The notes under the pieces were generated by a model that searched no databases, was not told where the DNA came from, and saw only the letters and a program-made list of their open reading frames with translations. Position numbers and translations under genes: made by a program. A stretch of DNA of 64,000 bases, from assembly GCA_965237765.1 (NCBI GenBank), contig OZ250157.1:1798001-1862000 (forward strand), given 5' to 3'. The DNA comes from WTGJ01 sp965237765. Lineage in GTDB: Bacteria; Chloroflexota; Anaerolineae; Aggregatilineales; Phototrophicaceae. Below, in pieces: positions 8,207-16,174 of this stretch (position 1 is its first letter; each line of letters begins with the position of its first letter).

Positions 8207-9478
8207 TCAGAGCGCTTCGACCAACGTCGCTTCCCCCTGGCCCACCCCCACGCACAGCGCCGCAATGCCATAGCGATTGGCTACACCCGCCTCTTTGCGC
8301 CGCTTCATCTCGTGCAGCAGCGTTGTCAAGATGCGCGCGCCCGAGCAACCCAGCGGATGCCCCAGCGCGATCGCGCCGCCATTCACATTGACGCGCCCCT
8401 CGTCAAGCGCCAATTTGCGCAGGCAGGCCAGCGTCTGCACGGCGAACGCCTCGTTGATCTCGACCCGGTCGACTTCCGCCAGCGCCAGCTGCTGCCGCTC
8501 CAGCAGACGCCGAATCGCGAACACCGGCCCAAGCCCCATCGTGCGCGGGTCGCAGCCCACTGCCGCCGCCCCCCGCCAGCGCGCCAGCGGAGTGATGCCG
8601 CTCAGTTCGGTAACACGATCCGCTGCCATCAACACCAGCGCGCTCGCGCCATCGTTGAGCGTGCTGGAATTGCCGGCGGTTACGCTACCGCCCTCGCGAA
8701 AAACCGGCCGCAACGCCGCCAGCTTCGCCGCGTCTGTTTGCAGGACCAGCCGCCCCTTGACCACCTTGGCGAAAGGCCCCTCGTCAATAACCACGAAATC
8801 GTTTTCGGAGCGCCCTTTTCGGACGCGAACTGGCACGATTTCTTCGTCAAATTTGCCCGAGTTAATCGCATTAACCGCCCGTTGTTGGCTCTGCAAGGCG
8901 AAGCGATCCGCCTCCTCCCGTGTGATCTCGCCGCCGGCGATGGCGCCAGCGCGCGCTAGGTCATGGATGTTCTCGGCCGTCACGCCCATCGCCTCCAGTG
9001 GGAAGCGCTCGGCCAGGCGGGGGTTCGGGTAGCGCCAGCCCAGCGTCGTATCCCAGGCGGTCTGGTTGCCGCTGGGACCGTGGGCCTGCGGGTTTTTGGG
9101 CAGGGAATAGGGGGCGCGCGTCATGCTCTCGACGCCACCGGCGACGATGCAATCCGCCTCGCCCAGGGCAATTTGCCGCGCCGCGATGTTGACCGCCGAG
9201 AGGCCGCTCGCGCACAAACGGTTGACCGTCAAGCCGGCGACCTGGTCGGGCAAGCCGGCGAGCAAAGCGGACATGCGCGCAATGTTGCGGTTATCCTCGC
9301 CCGCCTGGTTCGCGCAACCGAGGATGACCTCGTCCACTGCTTCGGCGGGGCAGGCGGCGCGCTCCAGAGTGGCCTGAATCACCTGGGCGGCCAGATCATC
9401 GGGACGGATGGCAGCGAGCGCGCCGCGGATGCGCCCAATCGGCGTTCGTACGGCGGAGAAAATGAGGACTTCGCGCAT
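8207..9478 (-). CDS. Acetyl-CoA C-acyltransferase (thiolase; PcaF/FadA type)
   Basis: A 423-residue thiolase with all catalytic residues: nucleophile Cys89 in NRLCASGLSA, His374 in GGAIALGHPLG and Cys409 in AALCVGVGQG. It cleaves 3-oxoacyl-CoA to acetyl-CoA plus a shortened acyl-CoA, or runs the reverse condensation. The sequence is nearest in style to beta-ketoadipyl-CoA thiolases, but chain-length preference cannot be read from it. It is slightly longer than the usual 390-400 residues because of an insert around 140-170. The ATG has AGGA about eleven bases upstream. A VOC gene follows; an SDR and an acyl-CoA ligase on the same strand 7-9 kb away may serve the same acyl-CoA metabolism. Confidence 0.93.
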   Translation of the reverse strand: MREVLIFSAVRTPIGRIRGALAAIRPDDLAAQVIQATLERAACPAEAVDEVILGCANQAGEDNRNIARMSALLAGLPDQVAGLTVNRLCASGLSAVNIAARQIALGEADCIVAGGVESMTRAPYSLPKNPQAHGPSGNQTAWDTTLGWRYPNPRLAERFPLEAMGVTAENIHDLARAGAIAGGEITREEADRFALQSQQRAVNAINSGKFDEEIVPVRVRKGRSENDFVVIDEGPFAKVVKGRLVLQTDAAKLAALRPVFREGGSVTAGNSSTLNDGASALVLMAADRVTELSGITPLARWRGAAAVGCDPRTMGLGPVFAIRRLLERQQLALAEVDRVEINEAFAVQTLACLRKLALDEGRVNVNGGAIALGHPLGCSGARILTTLLHEMKRRKEAGVANRYGIAALCVGVGQGEATLVEAL

Positions 9479-9511
9479 TGGGTAATATCCTGAACTGCCG
9501 CGGCGACCAGG

Positions 9512-10255
9512 CTATTCTAAGATTCGAAATATGAAGATGGAAACGTAATCGCCGTCTGTGTCATATGTGAAGTCGACGGTGCCAGGACAATTTAGAAAAA
9601 CGATAGCATTGTTGCCTTCAGCTACCGCAATACTGCGACATGATCCTCTAGGCCGGTCAACCTCTAAGCTGTTCGGAAGGTAAGGATAATCATCGATATT
9701 TGCGATGATAAAGCTGCGGAAGAGTACAAGATATTCGCCTTCTTCAGTAAATATTAAGCTGCCAGACGCCAGATTATCTCTGGATGAATACGAAGCAGTG
9801 TTAGGGACAGTTCTTAAGAATGTGGAATAGATCAATTCGTGGCTGGCTTGGCGGCCTCTTGTAAGCCTGATACTCACTACATCCTCTTCTTGGATTTCGG
9901 TTTCAGCTTGCACAGGTACAGCTGTCGCTGGCGTCGGGCTAACGCGTTCTAGAAATTCTGCGAGCATATAGCCTGAGAGATTACCGCTTACTATCTCTAC
10001 CCAGCGAAACGTGCTATATTGGTTCTGGGGTAAGACTTCTCGAATTACTTGGATCACGGAACCGACTTGGCTGATTCGAACCTCACTGGTGCAACTGTGG
10101 CTTGGACAAGTAAACACCGTGTAATCATTACTCTTAAGACGGTATCGCCCGGGCGGGTAGGCGTCTTCTGTATCTCGAGTAACGGGAGTCTGTGCGAAGG
10201 CAGCGATTGGCAGCAGCAGTATGGGCAGGATTAGGAGTAGTAATCTGTGATACAT
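9512..10255 (-). CDS. Secreted SH3-domain protein
   Basis: The 247-residue product opens with a clear signal peptide (MYHRLLLLILPILLLPIAAFAQ) and follows AAGGAG six bases before the ATG at 10255, which fixes the start over the longer frame. Residues about 35-105 look like a bacterial SH3 domain (YTVFTCPSHSC, GSVIQVIREV, WVEIVSGNLSGYMLAEFLE), a module that often binds cell-wall peptides. A Thr/Pro/Val linker and an all-beta C-terminal part with three cysteines follow. Base composition is clearly more AT-rich than the flanking genes, suggesting an accessory insertion between thiolase and LarA-like genes. The specific role is unknown. Confidence 0.8.
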   Translation of the reverse strand: MYHRLLLLILPILLLPIAAFAQTPVTRDTEDAYPPGRYRLKSNDYTVFTCPSHSCTSEVRISQVGSVIQVIREVLPQNQYSTFRWVEIVSGNLSGYMLAEFLERVSPTPATAVPVQAETEIQEEDVVSIRLTRGRQASHELIYSTFLRTVPNTASYSSRDNLASGSLIFTEEGEYLVLFRSFIIANIDDYPYLPNSLEVDRPRGSCRSIAVAEGNNAIVFLNCPGTVDFTYDTDGDYVSIFIFRILE

Positions 10256-10347
10256 GAAAAACTCCTTTATCAGACGCAACAAAAAAAGTGTAGCTGACGA
10301 TTGCGACACGAGTACCAGTATCATAAAGCTAGCTTAACATCGCGCTG

Positions 10348-11634
10348 TCAAGCCCCCACCTCCGCAATCGTATCATTCGCCAGTGGCATCACCCCCACAC
10401 GCGGGCGCTCCGGCAGCTGCGGGCGCAAGCGATCGATCGCCGACTGGAGCGAGGGCGCCGTCTCCAGCAGGCCGCGGCGGCATAGGTCGGCGGGCATCTC
10501 CGTCACGAAAATTACGCGCATCTGCGTCGCTTCCCGCGCTATCTGGAAAGCCTTGTGCGGGCCGACGCGGAAGGGTTGCTCGTGGAAGCGCGCCAGTATT
10601 TCCGCTTGCGAGCGCGGCTGCTGCTCGGCCAGCCAGGCTTCATAGGCGCGGCTGCCGCTGCCATCGGGGCAGGCCGCGCAGAGCACGAGCGCTCCATTGT
10701 TATCCCCCCGCGTAACGCGGGAGGCGTGATAAAGGCCCTTTTGCGCTTGATAGAGGTTGATGTCTTTCGGGTAGCCACCCGGTGAAGCCAGCATCAAATC
10801 GAACGGCTCAGCTACGCGGGTGGTGAAACGTGCGCTCAGCTGTGGGATGGCGGCGCGCATCACGACCAGAGGGTGGCCGGCGTACACCTGCGTGATGCCC
10901 CGCTGGTTGTTCAACGTCACATTCAGCACGAAATGGATGCCAATGCGTTCACCGATCTCTTCGATGTCCTCGCGCGCGGGGTTGCCGGTGAAGCGGCCCA
11001 TCTCGGCGCCGTCTTCCAGCATCATTGCATGGTTTTGGTGGATGGTCGCTTGGCCGGCCAGGCCGATGGCCGCACCTTTGACGCCGCCGCCAAATCCCGT
11101 GAATTGGTGCGGCGCCAGGATGCCGATCACCAGGCGTAGCTCGGCCGCCAGGTAACCGGCGTTGCAGAGGATGGGCGTACCGCGCCGGGTCTTGCCTAGA
11201 TCACGAAGCTGGCTGGCGTCATCGCTATCGTGTGTGTGGATCGGGTAACGGGCGACGATAGGGCGCGGCAACATCGCTTCGATCTCTGCGGCAGACATTG
11301 CGCGGTGCGTGCCACCGGCAAGGTACAGGTGGATGTCTTTCGGCGCGAGGCCGGCATTTTCCAGCGCTTCGAGCACAGGCGGTAACAACACTTCATGGGG
11401 GGTGGGGCGCGTGTTGTCATTGATGGCGATGGCGGCGCTGCGAGCCCGAATCAAGGCAAGTGGCTCTGCGCCTAGTGGTTGCGCCAAGGCGGCACGAATG
11501 GGCGCATCCGGATCGGATAAAGCGGGGTTTTCCGGGGGGCGTAGCGTCTCCAGCTGCGCATCCGCTGGCAAACATGCCTCTTGCCAACCCCGGCCGTAAG
11601 GGAGGCGGATGTGTGGCGCACCCGTTTTCGTCAT
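10348..11634 (-). CDS. LarA-family (DUF2088) nickel-pincer racemase/epimerase
   Basis: This 428-residue protein has the LarA signature residues almost in register with lactate racemase: Arg76 (NDNTRP), His110 (AGGTHR), His176 (APHQFTGFGGG), Lys186 (GGVKGAAIGLAG, the residue that carries the nickel-pincer cofactor) and His199/202. LarA-type enzymes interconvert enantiomers or epimers of 2-hydroxy acids. Cofactor-making genes larB, larC and larE are not in this window. The ATG lacks a clear ribosome binding site and sits five bases after the UxaA-like stop, so translation is likely coupled. Neighbours suggest a hydroxy-acid substrate other than plain lactate, such as an aldonate or sulfolactate; this is inference. 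Confidence 0.88.
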   Translation of the reverse strand: MTKTGAPHIRLPYGRGWQEACLPADAQLETLRPPENPALSDPDAPIRAALAQPLGAEPLALIRARSAAIAINDNTRPTPHEVLLPPVLEALENAGLAPKDIHLYLAGGTHRAMSAAEIEAMLPRPIVARYPIHTHDSDDASQLRDLGKTRRGTPILCNAGYLAAELRLVIGILAPHQFTGFGGGVKGAAIGLAGQATIHQNHAMMLEDGAEMGRFTGNPAREDIEEIGERIGIHFVLNVTLNNQRGITQVYAGHPLVVMRAAIPQLSARFTTRVAEPFDLMLASPGGYPKDINLYQAQKGLYHASRVTRGDNNGALVLCAACPDGSGSRAYEAWLAEQQPRSQAEILARFHEQPFRVGPHKAFQIAREATQMRVIFVTEMPADLCRRGLLETAPSLQSAIDRLRPQLPERPRVGVMPLANDTIAEVGA

Positions 11635-11639
11635 GGCCG

Positions 11640-12812
11640 CTAGATGCTGGGGCCGATGCGGTGGATGGCGAAGCTATTGTTATCCCGCAGCGCTTCCGAT
11701 TTGGTCAGGTAGCCATCCGCGACGCGCAGCACCTCGGCGAAGACGATGTCACCCGCTTCCTCCAGCGTGATTTCGTCGAAGAAGACGCCGCTGACGTCAA
11801 TATCCACCGTATCGCGCATCAGCTCATACGATTGGCGATTGCCGGTGACTTTGATGGTCGGCATGATGGGGTGGTTAGAGGTATGGCCGCCGCCGGTGCA
11901 AAATGTGAGCACCTGGCAGCCGGCCGCCGCCATGCTGCTGATCGATTCGGCGCCCATGCCGGGGCCGTACATCACGTAATTGCCCGGTTCGCGGCTGGTG
12001 GGCGCGGCGGCGATCTCCAGGTATTCGATGATGGGGGCGGGTCCCAATTTCTTGACGGCGCCCATCGATTTCTCCTCGATGGTCGTGAGGCCGCCTGCCA
12101 TGTTGTCGCCGGTAGGTTGGGAGCCGCGGATGTCCTCGCCGCTGGCCAGGGCGCGCGCTTCCATGTGCTGCACGCCGGCGAGGATGGCGGTGGCTACCTC
12201 TGGCGAGCTAGCCCTCTCGGTCAGCCATTGCTCGCAGCCCATCCATTCGGTGCACTCGGCCATCAGGGCGCGGCCACCGGCGGCGATGACGCGCTCGGCG
12301 GCGAGGCCGTTGGTCGGGTTGCTGGCGAGGCCGGACGTCGTATCCGATGTGCCGCATTCCGTGCCGAAGAGCAATTGCGAAAGCGGCGCTGCTTCCCGCC
12401 GCTGTAGGCTGAGTTGTCGCGCGAAATCGGCGGCGATGCGTGTGCCCCGCTCGACGGCCGCTAAGAAGCCGCCCACTTCTCGGATATTCACCGTGGCGAT
12501 CGGTTTGCCGGTATGCGCGACGTCCGCGGCGATATCCTCGGCCGTGCAGCCCGCCTCGTGGAAATGGTCGATGATGACGACGGCGCCGACGTTGGGGTTG
12601 GCGGCGGTGCCGCTGAGGAAGCGGCGCGTTAGGCGCAAATCCGGCGCGACCTGGCAGCGGCCCAACGCATGTGTGATGGGCACGGCGCCCTGCACGCCCG
12701 CCGCCACCCGCTCTACCACGCCGTTCGCGTAGACCGTACCGGAGAGGATCAGCAGATGATTGCGCGTGCCGACGTTGCCATCAGGGCGGTGGTAGCCAAA
12801 AAATTCGCTCAT
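11640..12812 (-). CDS. UxaA/SuyB-like lyase, large subunit
   Basis: A 390-residue protein of the altronate/galactarate dehydratase family (large domain), with the conserved opening FFGYHRPDGNVGTRN, the segment TECGTSDTTSGLASNP and the near-C-terminal FCTGGGHTSNHPIMPT. In altronate dehydratase this part is fused to a SAF domain. Here the SAF part is the separate upstream gene, overlapping by four bases (ATGA), as in (2R)-sulfolactate sulfo-lyase SuyAB. It removes water or sulfite from a 2-hydroxy acid, probably with an iron centre bound by the conserved Cys and His residues. Substrate choice between sugar acids and sulfolactate cannot be made from sequence alone. Confidence 0.88.
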   Translation of the reverse strand: MSEFFGYHRPDGNVGTRNHLLILSGTVYANGVVERVAAGVQGAVPITHALGRCQVAPDLRLTRRFLSGTAANPNVGAVVIIDHFHEAGCTAEDIAADVAHTGKPIATVNIREVGGFLAAVERGTRIAADFARQLSLQRREAAPLSQLLFGTECGTSDTTSGLASNPTNGLAAERVIAAGGRALMAECTEWMGCEQWLTERASSPEVATAILAGVQHMEARALASGEDIRGSQPTGDNMAGGLTTIEEKSMGAVKKLGPAPIIEYLEIAAAPTSREPGNYVMYGPGMGAESISSMAAAGCQVLTFCTGGGHTSNHPIMPTIKVTGNRQSYELMRDTVDIDVSGVFFDEITLEEAGDIVFAEVLRVADGYLTKSEALRDNNSFAIHRIGPSI

Positions 12813-13126
12813 ACGTGATTGCCTTTCGCTGTGGAGCTCGCTAGATCGCCGCGACCGCGCTCGCTCTCGACGTTGTGGGTGTGGACATGCTGGCCGGCTT
12901 GAATGTCTTCTGTGGCGCGGCCGATGCTCAGGCCGTATTTGCGCACCGTGTCTCCCGAAGCGATGGCTTCCAGCGCGATCTTGTGGCCATAGGCGATGTC
13001 ATCCAATGCAGCCAGCTGACGGTCGGTAATGCGGCCGTTGGTGCGCACGCGGTCGCCGCGCTGCACCGGTTCTACCACGACTGTTGCTACATTGTCGCTG
13101 GCGTCAATGACGAAGACGGTTTTCAT
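12809..13126 (-). CDS. SAF-domain small subunit of UxaA/SuyA-like lyase
   Basis: A 105-residue SAF domain with the family pattern in the second half: YGHKIALEAIASGDTVRKYG, then IGRATEDIQAGQHVHTHNVE. It pairs with the large subunit encoded immediately downstream with a four-base overlap. The start ATG at 13126 follows AAGGA nine bases away. That start lies inside the last codons of the coiled-coil gene at 13104-13733 (23-base overlap), so the lyase message probably comes from further upstream. The C-terminal 15 residues are polar and likely disordered. Confidence 0.88.
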   Translation of the reverse strand: MKTVFVIDASDNVATVVVEPVQRGDRVRTNGRITDRQLAALDDIAYGHKIALEAIASGDTVRKYGLSIGRATEDIQAGQHVHTHNVESERGRGDLASSTAKGNHV

Positions 13127-13733
13127 GTGGTGGGATTCCTTTCTGTGAGTTGATCCAACCTATTTTGTCATTTATTGAAGTAGAAATGTGAGGAGTTTGA
13201 TTGAAGCATAAATTATGCATTGTCGCTGATATCAATAAAATGAGATGGATGGGTACTGAGAAAGGGATAGTTAACAGCGAGAGGATGCAACAACCGCATC
13301 CTCTCTTTCTTCTTCTTTTCTTACCGCGCTTGCCACGGTTCTCTAGATTAGCAATTGCTATATCTAGTTGTGTTATCAGATTATCGCGTTGTGTTTCTAG
13401 ATAATTTCGTTCTGTTTCCAGATGAGCCATTTCTAGTACTAGTTGATTTAGCTCTGTTGCCAGATTATCTGTTTCTAGTACTAGTTCATTTCGTTGTCTT
13501 TCCCAATCAAATCTTTCTTGTACCAGTTCATCCCGTTCCTGTACCAGTTCATCCCGTTCTTGTTTTAGTTTTCCAATTTGTCGTCTTAATTCTCTTGTCT
13601 CTGCTTGTCGTCTAAGTTCTCTTATCTCTAGTTCTCGTCTTAGTTCCTTTATTTCTCCACTTAGTACTTTGTTTTCTTTTTTTAGTTTGCTAATTTGTCG
13701 TATATTTTCATCATTTAAATCATTCGCATCCAT
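13104..13733 (-). CDS. AT-rich coiled-coil protein with Cys-rich C-terminal membrane segment
   Basis: The 209-residue product is almost entirely a charged coiled coil up to about residue 130, built from short repeats (RELRRQ units near 30-50, then QERDELV units near 60-75). A basic patch GKRGKKRRRKRG follows, then CGCC and one hydrophobic segment of about 20 residues, so it may be tail-anchored in the membrane. GGGGTG five bases before the ATG gives a good start. Codon use and base composition are far more AT-rich than in the flanking metabolic genes. Its last 23 bases overlap the SAF-subunit start. I do not recognise a family; it may be a recent insertion. Confidence 0.65.
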   Translation of the reverse strand: MDANDLNDENIRQISKLKKENKVLSGEIKELRRELEIRELRRQAETRELRRQIGKLKQERDELVQERDELVQERFDWERQRNELVLETDNLATELNQLVLEMAHLETERNYLETQRDNLITQLDIAIANLENRGKRGKKRRRKRGCGCCILSLLTIPFSVPIHLILLISATMHNLCFNQTPHISTSINDKIGWINSQKGIPPHENRLRH

Positions 13734-13798
13734 GTTTCACCCCGTCTCTCTGGTCTGAGTGACGAAAACAAATTGAAGCTAACACCCTCATCCCACCT

Positions 13799-15211
13799 TC
13801 ATCCCAACACCAAGAGTCGCGGTTCGGTCATCTCTTCGATAGCATAGCGTAGCCCTTCACGACCAAAGCCGCTCGCCTTGATGCCACCATAAGGCATGTG
13901 GTCGACGCGGAAGGTGGGGACGCCGTTGATGACCAGCGCACCGACTTCGACTTCTTCCCAAGCGGCGAGGATGCGGCCCAAATCGCGCGTGAATAGACCG
14001 GCTTGCAAACCGTATTCGCCTTCGTTTAGGGAGGCGATGGCCTCTTCAAATTCGCGGTAGGGCGCCAGCGTGACGACCGGCGCGAAGACTTCCTCGCAAT
14101 TAACGCGCATCTGCGGCGTGGTTTCGGTGAGCACAGTAGGCGGGAAGAAAGCGCCATGCCGTTCGCCACCGGCCAGCCGCGTCGCTCCGCCCGCCAGGGC
14201 CGCTTTGACCCAGGCTTCGGCGCGCACCGCCTCGCGCTCGTGGATGAGCGGGCCGACATCCGTCGCCGGGTCGCGCGGGTCGCCGCAGCGCAGGGCGCCC
14301 ACTTTTTCCAGAAAGCCGTCGGCGAATTCTTCGTAGACCGTGTGCTGAATCAGGATGCGTTGGACGGAGATGCAATTCTGGCCGGCGTTGGCGAAGGCGC
14401 CGGCGGCGGCCTGGCTTTGTGCGCTTGGCAAATCGGCGTCCCCATGCACAACGAGGCCGGCGTTCCCACCAAGTTCCAACGCTACTTTCTTGCGGCCGGC
14501 GATGCCCTTCAACATCCAACCCACGGCGGCGCTGCCAGTGAAACTGAGCATGGCGACGCGCTCATCCCGCACGAGCGCTTCGGCGACGTCGCCGCGGCAA
14601 TTGAGCATCGAGAACGCGCGCGGCGGGTAGCCGGCTTCCAGCACCAGCTCGGCCAGCAGCACGGAAGAGAGCGGCGTGCGCTCTGAAGGTTTGAGGATGA
14701 TGGCGTTGCCGCAGGCGATGGCTGGCCCGAGCTTGTGGCAAGCGAGGTTGAGCGGATAGTTGAAAGGTGCGATGGCCGCGACTGTGCCGATGGGCGCGCG
14801 GCGGGTCAGGCCGCGGCGGCCGGCGCCGGCAGCCGTCCAATCCAGCGCAATCAGCTCGCCCGGCAGGCGGCGCGCTTCCTCGGCCGCTACCTTGAGCGTT
14901 TGCAGGGCGCGCGTTGTTTCGCCGGCGGCCGTTTGCTGGTTCTTGCCGCTCTCCAAAATCATGAGTTCCACGAAATCGTCGTAACGTTCGGCGACCAGAT
15001 CGCGCAGGCGCTCGAGGATTTCGCTGCGGCGGTAGGCGGGCAGGTGGCGCGTCTCGGCGAAGCCGCGCTCAGCCGCGGCGATGGCGTCTTGGACATCCTG
15101 TGGCCCGGCGAGGCAAACACTCCCGGCCAGGCTACCGTCATAAGGGAAATGGATGTCGATTCTGCTGTCGCTCCGGCGCCATTCGCCGCCGACGAGGAAG
15201 GGTTGCGCCAT
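13799..15211 (-). CDS. NAD(P)-dependent aldehyde dehydrogenase
   Basis: The 470-residue protein has the aldehyde dehydrogenase fold with the ELGGNAG motif (general-base Glu) and nucleophilic Cys in NAGQNCISVQRI. The cofactor-binding region includes LTFTGSAAVGW-type residues (here MLSFTGSAAVGW) and KPSERTPLS. It oxidises an aldehyde to an acid. Sequence style is near succinate-semialdehyde, lactaldehyde and GapN-type enzymes, and the exact aldehyde cannot be assigned. GAGGCG precedes the ATG at 15211. It is first in the minus-strand run that continues through the coiled-coil, SAF/UxaA and LarA-like genes, so it may share their substrate pathway. Confidence 0.92.
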   Translation of the reverse strand: MAQPFLVGGEWRRSDSRIDIHFPYDGSLAGSVCLAGPQDVQDAIAAAERGFAETRHLPAYRRSEILERLRDLVAERYDDFVELMILESGKNQQTAAGETTRALQTLKVAAEEARRLPGELIALDWTAAGAGRRGLTRRAPIGTVAAIAPFNYPLNLACHKLGPAIACGNAIILKPSERTPLSSVLLAELVLEAGYPPRAFSMLNCRGDVAEALVRDERVAMLSFTGSAAVGWMLKGIAGRKKVALELGGNAGLVVHGDADLPSAQSQAAAGAFANAGQNCISVQRILIQHTVYEEFADGFLEKVGALRCGDPRDPATDVGPLIHEREAVRAEAWVKAALAGGATRLAGGERHGAFFPPTVLTETTPQMRVNCEEVFAPVVTLAPYREFEEAIASLNEGEYGLQAGLFTRDLGRILAAWEEVEVGALVINGVPTFRVDHMPYGGIKASGFGREGLRYAIEEMTEPRLLVLG

Positions 15212-15259
15212 CGCTTCGCCTCACACCTGTCCATTTTCGCGGGTATACCGCGCTTCCTA

Positions 15260-15266
15260 TATGATA
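15260..15266 (+). promoter_or_regulatory. TATGATA: symmetric -10-like element between divergent genes
   Basis: Read on + it gives TATGAT (15260-15265) for the NagB-like gene at 15302; on - it gives TATCAT for the aldehyde dehydrogenase gene at 15211. Leaders would be about 30 and 42 bases. No -35 boxes stand out. Confidence 0.35.
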
Positions 15267-15301
15267 GCGTGATTGGGGTTTTCCTGGGGTAGCGAGGGCG
15301 C

Positions 15302-16144
15302 ATGCAGCGGCGGGCAGAGATACGCGCTTTGTTGAGCATGAGCGCGGCTGAAATCCGGCGGCGGGCTGGCGAGCGCCTGGTGGTCTGCGCCGATGTGGAT
15401 GCCGTCTACGAGCGGATGGCAACGGATATCTTCGCGGAAATTGAAAGGGCGCGCGCGGGGGCAAAGCCGCTGCGCCTCATCCTCCCGGTGGGGCCGACGG
15501 GCCAATACCCCATTCTGGCGGCGAAATTGCGAGAAACGAAGTTTCCACTCGACCATTGCTGGTTTTTCTTCATGGACGAATATGCCGACGAGCGCGACCG
15601 GGCCATACCATCGAGCCACCCGCTCAGCTTTCGGCGACTGGCGCAAGAACTGTTCTTCGATCGTCTGTCGCCTGCGAATGGGCTCCAGCAGGCGCGAGTC
15701 TTCTTCCCCACAGACGAGAATCTCGCAGAAATGGCGGCGTCGATGATCGCTGATGGCGGCGTGGAGTGCTGTTTTGGCGGCATCGGCATCCATGGCCATG
15801 TCGCCTTCAACGAGCCGGGGTCGGGTGTGGCGGAATTGGGCTTGCGGTTGGCGCAATTGTGCGAGCACACGGTGACGCTGGCGGCATTGCGTGCGGGCGT
15901 GGGCGGCAACCTGGCGGCCTTCCCAAAGCAAGCCTATACGCTGGGCTTGCGCGAAATCCGCGCCGCGCGCCACATCCGCCTTTATGCGCGCAGCCTACCG
16001 CCATGGGATTGGGTGAAGACAGCGCTGCGGTTGGCGCTCTTCGGCGAGCCCGGGGAAGATTATCCGGTCACCCTGCTCGCACCGACGCCGACGACCATCA
16101 TCACCGACGCTGCCTCGCTGGCACCACCGGCGGTGATCCTTTAA
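15302..16144 (+). CDS. Glucosamine-6-phosphate deaminase/isomerase-like protein (NagB family), catalytic Asp replaced
   Basis: A 280-residue NagB-fold protein, close to the normal 260-270. The general-base motif MDEYADER matches MDEY (Asp72 in E. coli NagB), and GGIGIHGHVAFNEP matches GGVGNDGHIAFNEP. The catalytic Asp141 of NagB is a histidine here, while His143 and Glu148 are kept. NagB converts glucosamine-6-phosphate to fructose-6-phosphate and ammonia; with this change the reaction or substrate may differ. The ATG at 15302 follows GAGGGC; a second ATG at 15338 is possible. It is divergent from the aldehyde dehydrogenase and convergent with the SDR gene. Confidence 0.8.
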   Translation: MQRRAEIRALLSMSAAEIRRRAGERLVVCADVDAVYERMATDIFAEIERARAGAKPLRLILPVGPTGQYPILAAKLRETKFPLDHCWFFFMDEYADERDRAIPSSHPLSFRRLAQELFFDRLSPANGLQQARVFFPTDENLAEMAASMIADGGVECCFGGIGIHGHVAFNEPGSGVAELGLRLAQLCEHTVTLAALRAGVGGNLAAFPKQAYTLGLREIRAARHIRLYARSLPPWDWVKTALRLALFGEPGEDYPVTLLAPTPTTIITDAASLAPPAVIL

Positions 16145-16174
16145 TCTGGCGCTGACGAAGCCTGAGAGCCAGTC

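Noticed and set aside
11460..12407. A 315-codon + strand frame across the LarA-like and UxaA-like genes
   Set aside because: Spans two real minus-strand genes and their five-base junction; no family features.
16145..16174. Weak CTGGC/GCCAG pairing between the NagB-like and SDR stops
   Set aside because: Five-base stem with a long loop and no T tract; not enough for a terminator call.
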